The notes beneath the pieces were generated by a model, which saw only the letters and a list, made by a program, of their open reading frames with translations, was not told the origin of the DNA and did no database searches. Of a stretch of DNA of 64,000 nt, positions 16,005 through 24,014 are shown one piece after another. The stretch covers positions 3,720,001 through 3,784,000 of the forward strand of contig OZ247498.1 of NCBI GenBank assembly GCA_965233675.1, read 5' to 3'. Position 1 is the first letter of the stretch. Every line of letters starts with the position of its first letter. The stretch is from SZUA-309 sp965233675 (GTDB lineage Bacteria > Pseudomonadota > Gammaproteobacteria > Pseudomonadales > Azotimanducaceae). The translations under genes were made by a program, and so were the position numbers.

Positions 16005-16314
16005 GAAATGCTCCTGGTATGGGCGCGCGCTGCTTTGCAGCACGTGAGCTCCTTGTGGTTACAGCCTCCGCCAACTCCGGGAGAGTGACGTGAAGCAAGG
16101 ACCTGATCCGGTCTGCCGGATTCAGGGGAGGCGCATTCTAGGGGCAAGCGTCGGGCCATGCAAGATGCAGGGCGCGCCTCACCGGGGTTTGCTACCATGA
16201 GCACATCAGTGGCGCTGGACGCGCCATCATGCCAATTTATTTGTCTAATCCCGGATTGATCAGACAGTCCTGGCCGCAAAAACAGCCTGCGGCACAGGGA
16301 TTGAGGGACACCCT
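16005..16314. other. Divergent spacer between rpsF and the DUF4382 lipoprotein gene
   Basis: This 310-base spacer contains the rpsF promoter and leader on the reverse strand. On the forward strand the last 120 bases must hold the lipoprotein promoter, but I see no convincing pair of boxes; GAGGGA about 8 bases before 16315 is a plausible ribosome-binding site. No further gene is visible. Confidence 0.6.
16135..16163 (-). promoter_or_regulatory. Sigma-70 promoter of rpsF-rpsR-rplI
   Basis: On the reverse strand TTGCAT (16158-16163), a spacer of exactly 17 bases and TAGAAT (16135-16140) precede rpsF. Transcription would begin near 16128 and produce a leader of about 124 bases. That leader contains an imperfect hairpin at about 16101-16125 (CCTGAATCCGG against CCGGATCAGG) and a small GCTGC-AAA-GCAGC stem near 16030, either of which could serve autogenous control by S6:S18. 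Confidence 0.6.
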
Positions 16315-17808
16315 ATGAAGCATTCCTTCCTGACTAAGCTGACTAAGGCCGCATCGATTGCATTCGCTCTCCTGATGATTGCCGGCTGCGGCGGTGGCGG
16401 CAGCTCGAACGGGTCACAGACCGTGGCCATGGGCATCGGCTCATCCGATACAACCGGGGTGGTGGGTATCCTCATCACCGATGGTCCGAGCGACGATTTC
16501 ACCCGGATCATCATGCGCATCAGCCGGGTCGAACTGCTCGGCGATGGAGATCCCCAGACCGTGTTCGAAGGTGATCTGACCTTCGATCTGCTCTCTCTGC
16601 GCAATCACGCCAGCCTCCTGTCCATCTCAGACGAAGTGGCGGTGGGGGACTACGACAAGATCCGCCTGCGGGTCACCAGCATCACCCTTTACTACCTTGA
16701 CGACAGCGACACCGAGGTGAGCGCCGACGTCCGCGTGCCGGCCAACGGTAAAGTGGATCTGAATCCACGTGGCACCTTCACGGTGGCTGCGGACAACGCA
16801 CTGCTGATCCAGATCGATCTGGACGCGAAGAAATCCATTCACATCGTCGGCACCGGCAATGACGACTTCCGGTTCCGGCCGGTTGTCTTCGTGGACATCG
16901 ACGAACGTGCCATACCACAAGGCCTCATCCGCGTCAGCGGGGTGGTGGGCGAGATCAGCGATGATCCCGCCTACTTCGAACTGTGCCGGCTCGACGACGT
17001 GCAGGTGGACAGCCTGAGCGACGGCTGCATTCAGGTGAACACGGACGGGGCAACCGCCTTCTTCGACGGCGACGGTCAGCCGGTGGAGTTCGATGCGCTG
17101 GTCCAGGGCGAAGACATCACCGTATTCGCGGAGGCCGAGGTGGTGCCCATCGAAGGGGACGACGACGACACGGACGACGACACCATCCGCCTGGTTCAGC
17201 TGCACGCCTTCGTGGCCCACAAGGGCGCGCCTGCCGACGTGCTGAGCCTGGATGGCACTGCGGCGGGTTCCGTGGCCGACGACCACTTTGATTTCCAGGT
17301 TGCCGCCGGTCAGGAAATCCCGGAAGAACTGATCAGTGTGCAACTGCACCCGAACACTCGCATTCTGTCCGGGGACGATCTCACCGATCTCGATCCCAGC
17401 GTGATCGAAGACGGATTGATGGCCGGCGTGAGCGGCATGGTGTTGCCCGGGGTACCGGAGGACCCCACCCACCTGTCCGCGGCCCTGATCGTGGTCGAAG
17501 GCGAAGCGCCGGAGGAAGGTGCGCTGACGGAACTCGAAGGCGAAGTCATCAGCGTCGATGCAGAGACCTTCACGGTTCTGACCGACAACGAGGAACCGCC
17601 GATGGAACGCTGCGTGGCGCCGCTCGCCAACGCCCGGTACCTGACTGTGATGGATTCCGATGACGGCGCCGATCACACCGAGGTGGGTGCGGATTACCTG
17701 GAAGCCGGTCAGCGCGTCTCCGTATTCGGCGGTTTCGATGAAGACGACTGCTTCGAAGCCGATACCATCATCATCGACGAAAGCGATGACGACGATGACG
17801 ATGACTGA
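16315..17808 (+). CDS. Asp-rich DUF4382-domain lipoprotein
   Basis: The 497-residue protein starts with a lipoprotein signal (MKHSFLTKL, then a hydrophobic stretch, lipobox IAGC with the cysteine at 25) and a Gly/Ser linker. Residues about 48-195 match DUF4382 (VGILITDGPSDDFTRIIMRISRVEL and FRFRPVVFVDIDERA). The remainder holds repeated beta-rich segments like DUF5666 (RVSGVVGEISDD, ELEGEVISVDAETFTVLT). Acidic runs occur at EGDDDDTDDDT (about 281-291) and at the C-terminus, which ends in seven aspartates. It is probably exposed at the outer membrane and could bind calcium, but no function is known to me. It is monocistronic. Confidence 0.8.
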   Translation: MKHSFLTKLTKAASIAFALLMIAGCGGGGSSNGSQTVAMGIGSSDTTGVVGILITDGPSDDFTRIIMRISRVELLGDGDPQTVFEGDLTFDLLSLRNHASLLSISDEVAVGDYDKIRLRVTSITLYYLDDSDTEVSADVRVPANGKVDLNPRGTFTVAADNALLIQIDLDAKKSIHIVGTGNDDFRFRPVVFVDIDERAIPQGLIRVSGVVGEISDDPAYFELCRLDDVQVDSLSDGCIQVNTDGATAFFDGDGQPVEFDALVQGEDITVFAEAEVVPIEGDDDDTDDDTIRLVQLHAFVAHKGAPADVLSLDGTAAGSVADDHFDFQVAAGQEIPEELISVQLHPNTRILSGDDLTDLDPSVIEDGLMAGVSGMVLPGVPEDPTHLSAALIVVEGEAPEEGALTELEGEVISVDAETFTVLTDNEEPPMERCVAPLANARYLTVMDSDDGADHTEVGADYLEAGQRVSVFGGFDEDDCFEADTIIIDESDDDDDDD

Positions 17809-17838
17809 TCGGATCCGATCGATCTGACCGGTAGACGC

Positions 17839-17864
17839 GGCCTGCCCGGATAACCGGGCGGGCC
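17839..17864. terminator. Strong hairpin between convergent lipoprotein gene and rlmB
   Basis: GGCCTGCCCGG (17839-17849) and CCGGGCGGGCC (17854-17864) pair across a 4-base ATAA loop, with a single T-G wobble. It sits in the gap between two genes read towards each other and could stop transcription from both sides, although no T run is present. Confidence 0.45.
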
Positions 17865-17866
17865 TG

Positions 17867-18601
17867 TTACCCCTGCCGCTGGCGGACCGCCTCGAACAGC
17901 AGCACGCCGGCCGCCACCGATACATTCAGGCTCTCCACCCCCTCGGCCATGGGGATACGGACCAGCCGGTCGCATTTCTCCCGGGTCAGCCGCTTCAATC
18001 CTTTCTCTTCTCCGCCCATCACCAGCACCGTGTCGCCGGTGAAATCCGCCTCGTGGAAGACGGCGTCCGCTTCTCCGGCGGCACCGGTCACCCAGGCCCC
18101 CTGGGCCTTCAACCAGTCGAGCCGACGGGCCAGGTTGGACACACTCACCAGAAACAGATTTTCCGCCACGCCAGCCGCCGTCTTCAGCGCTGCCGCATTC
18201 ACCGGCGCGCTGTTCCGCTTGGGCAGCAGAACGGCCTGTACGCCGGCGGCTCCGGCGCTGCGCAGGCAGGCACCCAGGTTGCGCGGATCCTGCACGCCCT
18301 CCAGCGCGAGAATCAGTCTGGGACCCGGCATATCCGGCCAGGCGGCTTCGAGCGCCTTTTCATCCGCCAGCGCCAGTGCCTGACGATCGGCGAGCACCCC
18401 CTGGTGGGCGCCTTCTGCCTTCCGATCCAGCCAGGCACGGTCGACGAACTCCACACGCACACCGAGGCCCCGGGCCTGGTCCGCGAGCGCTTCTTTGCGC
18501 CGGTCGCCCCCTCTGCCCTTCTGCACGTACAGCACGCGAATCCGTTCCGGCGCCTGTTCCAGCGCCGCGGTCACCGCATGCAGACCATAGATTTCACTCA
18601 T
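17867..18601 (-). CDS. rlmB: 23S rRNA (guanosine(2251)-2'-O)-methyltransferase RlmB
   Basis: RlmB methylates the ribose of G2251 in 23S rRNA. The 244-residue SpoU-type protein has the N-terminal substrate-binding domain (MSEIYGLHAVTAAL), then the knotted methyltransferase with motif 1 LEGVQDPRNLGACLRSA, motif 2 LVMGGEEKGLKRLT and motif 3 IPMAEGVESLNVSVAAGVLLFE. Its ATG overlaps the rnr stop by four bases, the usual rnr-rlmB coupling. Confidence 0.96.
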   Translation of the reverse strand: MSEIYGLHAVTAALEQAPERIRVLYVQKGRGGDRRKEALADQARGLGVRVEFVDRAWLDRKAEGAHQGVLADRQALALADEKALEAAWPDMPGPRLILALEGVQDPRNLGACLRSAGAAGVQAVLLPKRNSAPVNAAALKTAAGVAENLFLVSVSNLARRLDWLKAQGAWVTGAAGEADAVFHEADFTGDTVLVMGGEEKGLKRLTREKCDRLVRIPMAEGVESLNVSVAAGVLLFEAVRQRQG

Positions 18602-20778
18602 CCGCTGCTACCGCGTCGTTTTGAGCGCCGGTCTTTTCCGCCCCGCTTGCTGCCTCTGGCCCGTCCGCTGGTCCCTTTGCCCTGCTTATCCTTGCGCTCG
18701 GTCTTGCTCCCCTTGCCGCCCTTGCCGCCCGCCGTGCTGGACGGATCCAGACGCAGATCCAGTTTGCCTTCTTCCGGGACCACATCCACCAGCACCACGG
18801 ACAGCGGATCACCCAGGGTGAACCGCCGGCCCGAACGCTCGCCAACCAGCGCCAGACTCTGGGGTTGATACTGAAAATAGTCGCTGCCGAGTTCGGAGAT
18901 GTGCAGAAGTCCCTGCACGAAGAACCCTTTCAGCTCCACAAAGAGCCCGAACTCGGTCACGCCCATGACGATGCCATCGAATGTCTCGCCCTTCCTGGGC
19001 GCCACGTACTCGCACTTCAGCCAGGCATCCACCGCCCAGCCCGCGCTCTCCGCCCGTCTTTCCGTGGCCGAGATCCGCGCGCCGATCTCCATCAGCAACT
19101 CGGTGTCGTACAGGGGTTCGCCTTTCTCGAGGATGGCCTTGATGGTTCGATGCACCGTGAGATCCGCATAACGGCGGATGGGCGACGTGAAGTGCATGTA
19201 GCGCTCCAGACCGAGGCCGAAGTGGCCCTGATTGTCCGGCGTGTACACCGCCTGGGTGAGCGATCGGAGCACCATCATCTCGTAGAGCCAGCGAAGCTCC
19301 TTATCCGCCAGCTGATCCGTGGCCGACTTCAATCCCCTGGGGGTCAGTTCACCCTGCGGCAGGCGCACGCCCGCCATGGCCAGGGCCTGTTTCAGCTGTT
19401 CGAGTTTTTCCGCCGCAGGCTTTTCGTGGACGCGATAGACCCCCATCTTCGGGCCGAGGGATTTTTCGATGAACTGGGCCGCACAGACGTTGGCGTTGAT
19501 CATCGCTTCCTCGATCAGCATGTGCGCGTCGAGCCGGTGCACGGGATGAATCGCCTTGACCCGATTGTCTTCGAGCTCGAGGGTCGCCTCATGGGTATCG
19601 AAGTCCAGCGCTCCCCGCTCCTCCCGGGCCCTTCGGAAGGCCTGGTAGAGCTGGTTCAGTTCCGTCAGGGAATGGCAGACCTCCGACTCCACATCGAGGG
19701 CACCTTCGTCGAGGAATTCCTGGACCCGCTCGTAGGTGAGCCGCTGCCAGCTGCGGATCACCGCTGCATAGAATTCGAAGCCCGTCACCTTACCGGACCG
19801 GCTCACCTTCATATCGCAGACCATGGCGAGCCTGGCCACCTGCGGGTTCAGGGAACAAAGACCGTTGGAGAGCACCTCCGGCAGCATGGGGATCACACGG
19901 TCCGGCAGGTAGACGCTGTTGCCCCGCTCCGCTGCGTTGATGTCCAGGTCCGAGCCGGGTTTCACGTAGTGGGCAACGTCCGCGATGGCAACCACGAGCC
20001 GCCAGCCGCCCCGACGCCGCTCGGCAAAGACCGCATCGTCGAAATCCCTTGCCGTCGCGCCGTCAATGGTGACCAGCGGGGTGTCCGTCAGATCGACCCG
20101 GTGCGGATGTTTACCCGCCACCACTTTGGAGGGCAGACGCTCGAGCTGATGCGCCACGTCCGGCGCCCATTCCGTGGGGATGCCGTGGGCGTTGATCATG
20201 GTGACCACCGCCTGGGCCACCCCGCCATCGGCACCCAGATGCTCGATGATCCGTCCACTTAAGGCACGCCGCTCCTCGCCGAGGATCTCCACCGCGACGG
20301 TTTCGCCGTCCACGGCTTCGTCCGGATTGACGAGGGAAACCCGGCCCTTGTAGTCCGGGCTGAGTGATTCAACGTACGGGTAGCGCCCCCTGGCCCGGGT
20401 GATGCCGATCACCGGACGGCTGGAACGGGTCAGCACTTCGAGCACGTGCACTTCCTCGCCCACGATTCTGGCACTCACCTCGTCGCCGGGCCGCAGCAAC
20501 TGGCCTCGCTGCCGTTCCAGCGGCAGTCCTCGGAACGAAAGCGTCATCCCGGTGGCCTCGATCACACCCCGGTGCTGGCCCCCCGCTCTGGCCGCGTGGT
20601 ACGCGCCGCGATGATCCTGGGCCAGCTCACCACTGCGGACCATGCCTTTCAGCAGATTGCGCAGACTCCGGCGGTCCGCGCTGCTCGACGCATCGAGCGC
20701 CACCACCAGGTCCCGCCAGGCCATCGGGCGATGCTCGGTTTCGAGCAGACGGAGGAGCGTTTTGGCATCGAGTTTCAA
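18598..20778 (-). CDS. rnr: Ribonuclease R
   Basis: RNase R is a processive 3'-5' exoribonuclease that degrades structured RNA and defective tmRNA-tagged messages. The 726-residue protein has a winged-helix N-terminus (1-60), cold-shock domains, the RNB domain with DTPLVTIDGATARDFDDAVFAE near 260 and a GNSVYLPDRVIPMLPEVLSNGLCSLNP stretch, then an S1 domain (about 610-690) and a Lys/Arg/Gly-rich tail. It is shorter than E. coli RNase R (about 813 residues), largely because of shorter N-terminal and basic C-terminal parts. It is divergent from the tRNA-Leu gene. Confidence 0.95.
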   Translation of the reverse strand: MKLDAKTLLRLLETEHRPMAWRDLVVALDASSSADRRSLRNLLKGMVRSGELAQDHRGAYHAARAGGQHRGVIEATGMTLSFRGLPLERQRGQLLRPGDEVSARIVGEEVHVLEVLTRSSRPVIGITRARGRYPYVESLSPDYKGRVSLVNPDEAVDGETVAVEILGEERRALSGRIIEHLGADGGVAQAVVTMINAHGIPTEWAPDVAHQLERLPSKVVAGKHPHRVDLTDTPLVTIDGATARDFDDAVFAERRRGGWRLVVAIADVAHYVKPGSDLDINAAERGNSVYLPDRVIPMLPEVLSNGLCSLNPQVARLAMVCDMKVSRSGKVTGFEFYAAVIRSWQRLTYERVQEFLDEGALDVESEVCHSLTELNQLYQAFRRAREERGALDFDTHEATLELEDNRVKAIHPVHRLDAHMLIEEAMINANVCAAQFIEKSLGPKMGVYRVHEKPAAEKLEQLKQALAMAGVRLPQGELTPRGLKSATDQLADKELRWLYEMMVLRSLTQAVYTPDNQGHFGLGLERYMHFTSPIRRYADLTVHRTIKAILEKGEPLYDTELLMEIGARISATERRAESAGWAVDAWLKCEYVAPRKGETFDGIVMGVTEFGLFVELKGFFVQGLLHISELGSDYFQYQPQSLALVGERSGRRFTLGDPLSVVLVDVVPEEGKLDLRLDPSSTAGGKGGKGSKTERKDKQGKGTSGRARGSKRGGKDRRSKRRGSSG

Positions 20779-20836
20779 AGGCTGTCCCTGGTGAAGCGGC
20801 GAATATGGCTGAGCGCTTTGGCGCCCGACCGCTAGT

Positions 20837-20865
20837 TTGACAGAAAAGGCCGACTTCTATTTAAT
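20837..20865 (+). promoter_or_regulatory. Promoter of tRNA-Leu with GC-rich discriminator
   Basis: A perfect TTGACA (20837-20842), a 17-base spacer and TTTAAT (20860-20865) are followed by the GC-rich TGCGCGCC, the kind of discriminator linked to stringent control of stable RNA. Transcription would start near 20872, about 50 bases before the mature tRNA. Confidence 0.75.
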
Positions 20866-20920
20866 TGCGCGCCCTGCCGGTCACTCAAATGCAATCAGGC
20901 CTTTAAGTGAACTGTCTCAT

Positions 20921-21007
20921 GCCGAGGTGGTGAAATTGGTAGACACGCTAGCTTCAGGTGCTAGTGGGGGTAACCCCGTGGAGGTTCAAGTCCTCTCCTC
21001 GGCACCA
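20921..21007 (+). tRNA. tRNA-Leu (anticodon CAG)
   Basis: The 87-base gene folds as a class II tRNA. The acceptor arms are GCCGAGG and CCTCGGC, with discriminator A and an encoded CCA. The D arm contains AATTGGTAGAC. The anticodon stem CTAGC/GCTAG has loop TTCAGGT with CAG at 20955-20957. The long variable arm is GGGGG-TAA-CCCC, and the T arm contains GGTTCAAGTCC. It decodes CUG, the dominant leucine codon of the surrounding genes. Confidence 0.97.
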
Positions 21008-21078
21008 ACTCCTTGTTCCCATTGCCCGATCCCGTGCCTCGCGTTGCCATGCCTCGCGTTTCAGGTTCTGATGCCCGC

Positions 21079-22089
21079 ATGACCGCCCCCCTCACCGACC
21101 GAATCGCCGTCGTCGCCGGCGCCACCCGTGGGGCCGGCCGGGGGATCGCCCGAATGCTGGGCGAAGCCGGCGCCACTGTCTACTGCACGGGCCGCAGCAC
21201 CCGTGGCAACCCCTCGCCCATCGGCCGCCCGGAAACCATCGACGAGACCGCGGAGATGGTCACTGCCGCCGGTGGACGTGGTATCGCCGTGCGCACAGAC
21301 CACAGTCAGGCAGAGCAGGTGGAAGCCCTGTTCGAACGGGTTCGGACCGAGTCCGGTCGCCTGGACCTGCTGGTCAACGATATCGGCGGGGAAGATCAGG
21401 CCGAGTGGCAGCCCATCTGGCAGGCGGACCTGGATCAGGGGTTCGCCTTCATGGATACCGCCGTACGCACCCACATCATCACCAGCCGCTACGGGGTGCC
21501 GCTGATGCGCGAACAGGGCAGCGGGCTGATCGTGGAGATCACCGACGGCGACCACAGTGGCTACCGGGGCAGCTTTTTCTATGACCTGGTGAAGAACCAG
21601 CTGATTCGAGCCGCCTATGTGCTGTCGGTGGAACTCGCCTCGGATGGCATCACGGCCGTGGCGGTCACCCCGGGCTTTCTCCGTTCGGAAGCCATGCTGG
21701 AGAACTTCGGGGTCAGCGAGGAGAACTGGCAGGACGCAATTCCGAAAGCGATGGGATTCAGCGAGTCCGAGACACCCTGCTTCGTCGGCCGGGCGGTGGC
21801 GGCGCTGGCGGCGGATCCCCAGGTGCACGGCAAGACCGGTCAGGCACTGGCCAGCTGGACCCTCGCCCGTGAGTATGGCTTCACCGACATGGACGGCCGT
21901 CGCCCGGACTGGTGGGCCTTTTTCGAGCGCTCGATCGACGATCTGTCCGCAAAAGGCGGACCGGAGAACGAGGAGGAAAAGTACTGGGTGCAGGCCTGGC
22001 ACACCCAGCTGAAGGATCAGCCGGCCCACGAGGACCTGGTCGCCCGGTTGGCGACGCTGCTGCCTCCGCGAGCCACTCCGGATTCCTAG
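21079..22089 (+). CDS. Short-chain dehydrogenase/reductase family oxidoreductase
   Basis: The protein of about 336 residues (from the ATG at 21079, MTAPLTDRIAVVAG) has the SDR Rossmann motif GATRGAGRG near residues 15-23, VNDIGG in place of the usual NNAG, and the catalytic YxxxK in FFYDLVKNQL. It is longer than classical SDRs (about 250), with a C-terminal extension rich in Trp and Glu. In-frame starts at 21013 (TTG) and 21049 (ATG) are possible; none has a clear ribosome-binding site. Its stop overlaps that of the convergent ABC gene (shared CTAG). The substrate is unknown. Confidence 0.85.
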   Translation: MTAPLTDRIAVVAGATRGAGRGIARMLGEAGATVYCTGRSTRGNPSPIGRPETIDETAEMVTAAGGRGIAVRTDHSQAEQVEALFERVRTESGRLDLLVNDIGGEDQAEWQPIWQADLDQGFAFMDTAVRTHIITSRYGVPLMREQGSGLIVEITDGDHSGYRGSFFYDLVKNQLIRAAYVLSVELASDGITAVAVTPGFLRSEAMLENFGVSEENWQDAIPKAMGFSESETPCFVGRAVAALAADPQVHGKTGQALASWTLAREYGFTDMDGRRPDWWAFFERSIDDLSAKGGPENEEEKYWVQAWHTQLKDQPAHEDLVARLATLLPPRATPDS

Positions 22090-24014
22090 CTGGCGTCCGG
22101 CTTCAGCGACACATCCTGGAACTGCAGCTGGTTCAAGGTGTAGTAGACGCCCTTCTGCGCCATCAATTCCGAGTGGCTGCCCAGTTCCTTCACCCGGCCA
22201 TCTTTGAGCACCAGGATCCGATCCGCCTCCTGAATGGTCTGTAACCGGTGGGCAATCAGGATGGACGTCCGCTCGGCCATGATGGTCTTGAGTGCATCCT
22301 GGATCATCTGCTCCGTTTCCGTATCGATGCTGGCGGTGGCTTCATCGAGGATCAGGATCTCCGGATCCGCAGCGAGCACCCGGGCGAAAGCCAGCAGCTG
22401 ACGCTGGCCTTGAGAGAGGTTCTGGCCTCGTTCGACCAGAGGTTCGTCATAGCCATTCGGCAGCGCTTCGATGAACGAGTCCGCATGCACCATTTTCGCG
22501 GCGCGGATGGCATCCGCGCGGCTAATGGCCGGATTGCCCAGATGGATGTTGTCCAGGATGGTGCCGGAGAAGATGTGGAAGTCCTGCAGCACCACACCCA
22601 CCCTGGCGCGTACGTCGGCCGCCCGCATCTGATTGAGGTCGATGCCATCCAGAAAAATACTGGCGTCCGGAAAGTTGTAAAACCGCCCGAGCAGACGGAT
22701 GAGCGTGCTCTTACCCGAGCCGGTGGGCCCGACCACAGCCAGCTTCTCACCGGGCGCCACGGTGAAGGAAACCTCATGCAGCACCGGCTCTCTCGGGTCA
22801 TAACCGAAAGTGAGACGCCGGAACTCGATCTCTCCGGTCAGCCGGGACGGCAGGGTGGCCGGCACGTCCGGCTCCCGCACCTGCTCGTGCCAGTCCAGGG
22901 CCTGGAAGATCCGCTCCGCACTCGCCATGGCCCGGAACAGGATGTTGTACTGCTGGCCGAGCACCCGGATCGGCCGGATGAACATATCCACGAACTGGGA
23001 AAACAGAATCACCGAGCCGAGCGAGATCGTCTCCTGCAGGGCACTGCCGCCGCCCACCCAGATGATCACCGCCAGCGCCATGTTCACCATGTTGTCCATG
23101 AAGGCGCCGTAGCTCGACTCCAGGTTGATGGCGTAGAATTCGTGCTGGCGGTTGTTCTGATTGATGGCGCCGTACCGGGCCAGGTTCTCTGCTTCCCGGT
23201 TCGACAGCTGCACCACCTGCATGCCGGACAGGTTTTCCTGCAGGTTCTGATTCAACTGGGAGACCGTATTCCGGATCACCCGGTAAACGCGCCGGGTAGC
23301 CTGACGGAAGAAGTAGGTGATCACGGCAAAGATGGGCACCGCGAGCAGCAGATAGAGGGTCAGCTCAACATCGATGGCCAGCATGATGGCGAGGCCGAGG
23401 AAGAACGGCACGAATTCACCGATCAGCATGCCGAGACCCATCATCAGCTCGAACAGCGCCTGCACGTCATTGGTGATCCGGGTCATGATCCGGCCCACGG
23501 CCACCCGGTCGTAAAAGGACGAGGGTCGCCGCTCCATGTGGGCGAAAAGATCGTGGCGCATGTCGCGAAGCGAGGACAGCACCGTCTTCGAAAAGCTCAC
23601 CCGGTGCAGGTGGTAGAGCGTGTGACAGGTGATCGTGAAGACCGCGAAAATCAGACAGGCACTGGCCAGCGGCGGCCATCCGGTCAACGCCCCCACCCAG
23701 TCGTTCAAAGCGTTCATGCCGAAGTCCGGGAGCAGGGCATCCGGCTCACCCATGATCACGCCATCGATCACCACCCGGCTGACGATCACCGGCATGAGAA
23801 TGGCCAGGGTGGACGCGAGGATCACCAGCCCGATACTGCCAGCGGCCAGGCGCTTGTGCGGCCCCACCCAGCCCATCAGCCGGCGCAGGTACTGCATGTT
23901 CATCGCCTGACCTTCGATGTCCGCCTCGAAGATGGAATGATCGAGCGGCTCTTCCTCCGGCCGTGGGCCCTGCCGGGCTTGGTCCGACGCGGTTTGATTC
24001 TGCGCGGTGCTCAT
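22086..24014 (-). CDS. ABC exporter half-transporter with canonical Walker B (MdlB-like)
   Basis: This 642-residue half-transporter has six membrane helices (about 60-330) and an ABC domain with Walker A GPTGSGKST, signature LSQGQRQLLAFARVL and Walker B ILILDEATASID carrying the catalytic glutamate. The signature is LSQGQ rather than LSGGQ. Its start overlaps the stop of the partner gene by four bases, so the two should form a heterodimer. The family exports lipids, drugs or peptides; the substrate cannot be inferred. The N-terminal 35 residues are hydrophilic. Confidence 0.92.
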   Translation of the reverse strand: MSTAQNQTASDQARQGPRPEEEPLDHSIFEADIEGQAMNMQYLRRLMGWVGPHKRLAAGSIGLVILASTLAILMPVIVSRVVIDGVIMGEPDALLPDFGMNALNDWVGALTGWPPLASACLIFAVFTITCHTLYHLHRVSFSKTVLSSLRDMRHDLFAHMERRPSSFYDRVAVGRIMTRITNDVQALFELMMGLGMLIGEFVPFFLGLAIMLAIDVELTLYLLLAVPIFAVITYFFRQATRRVYRVIRNTVSQLNQNLQENLSGMQVVQLSNREAENLARYGAINQNNRQHEFYAINLESSYGAFMDNMVNMALAVIIWVGGGSALQETISLGSVILFSQFVDMFIRPIRVLGQQYNILFRAMASAERIFQALDWHEQVREPDVPATLPSRLTGEIEFRRLTFGYDPREPVLHEVSFTVAPGEKLAVVGPTGSGKSTLIRLLGRFYNFPDASIFLDGIDLNQMRAADVRARVGVVLQDFHIFSGTILDNIHLGNPAISRADAIRAAKMVHADSFIEALPNGYDEPLVERGQNLSQGQRQLLAFARVLAADPEILILDEATASIDTETEQMIQDALKTIMAERTSILIAHRLQTIQEADRILVLKDGRVKELGSHSELMAQKGVYYTLNQLQFQDVSLKPDAS

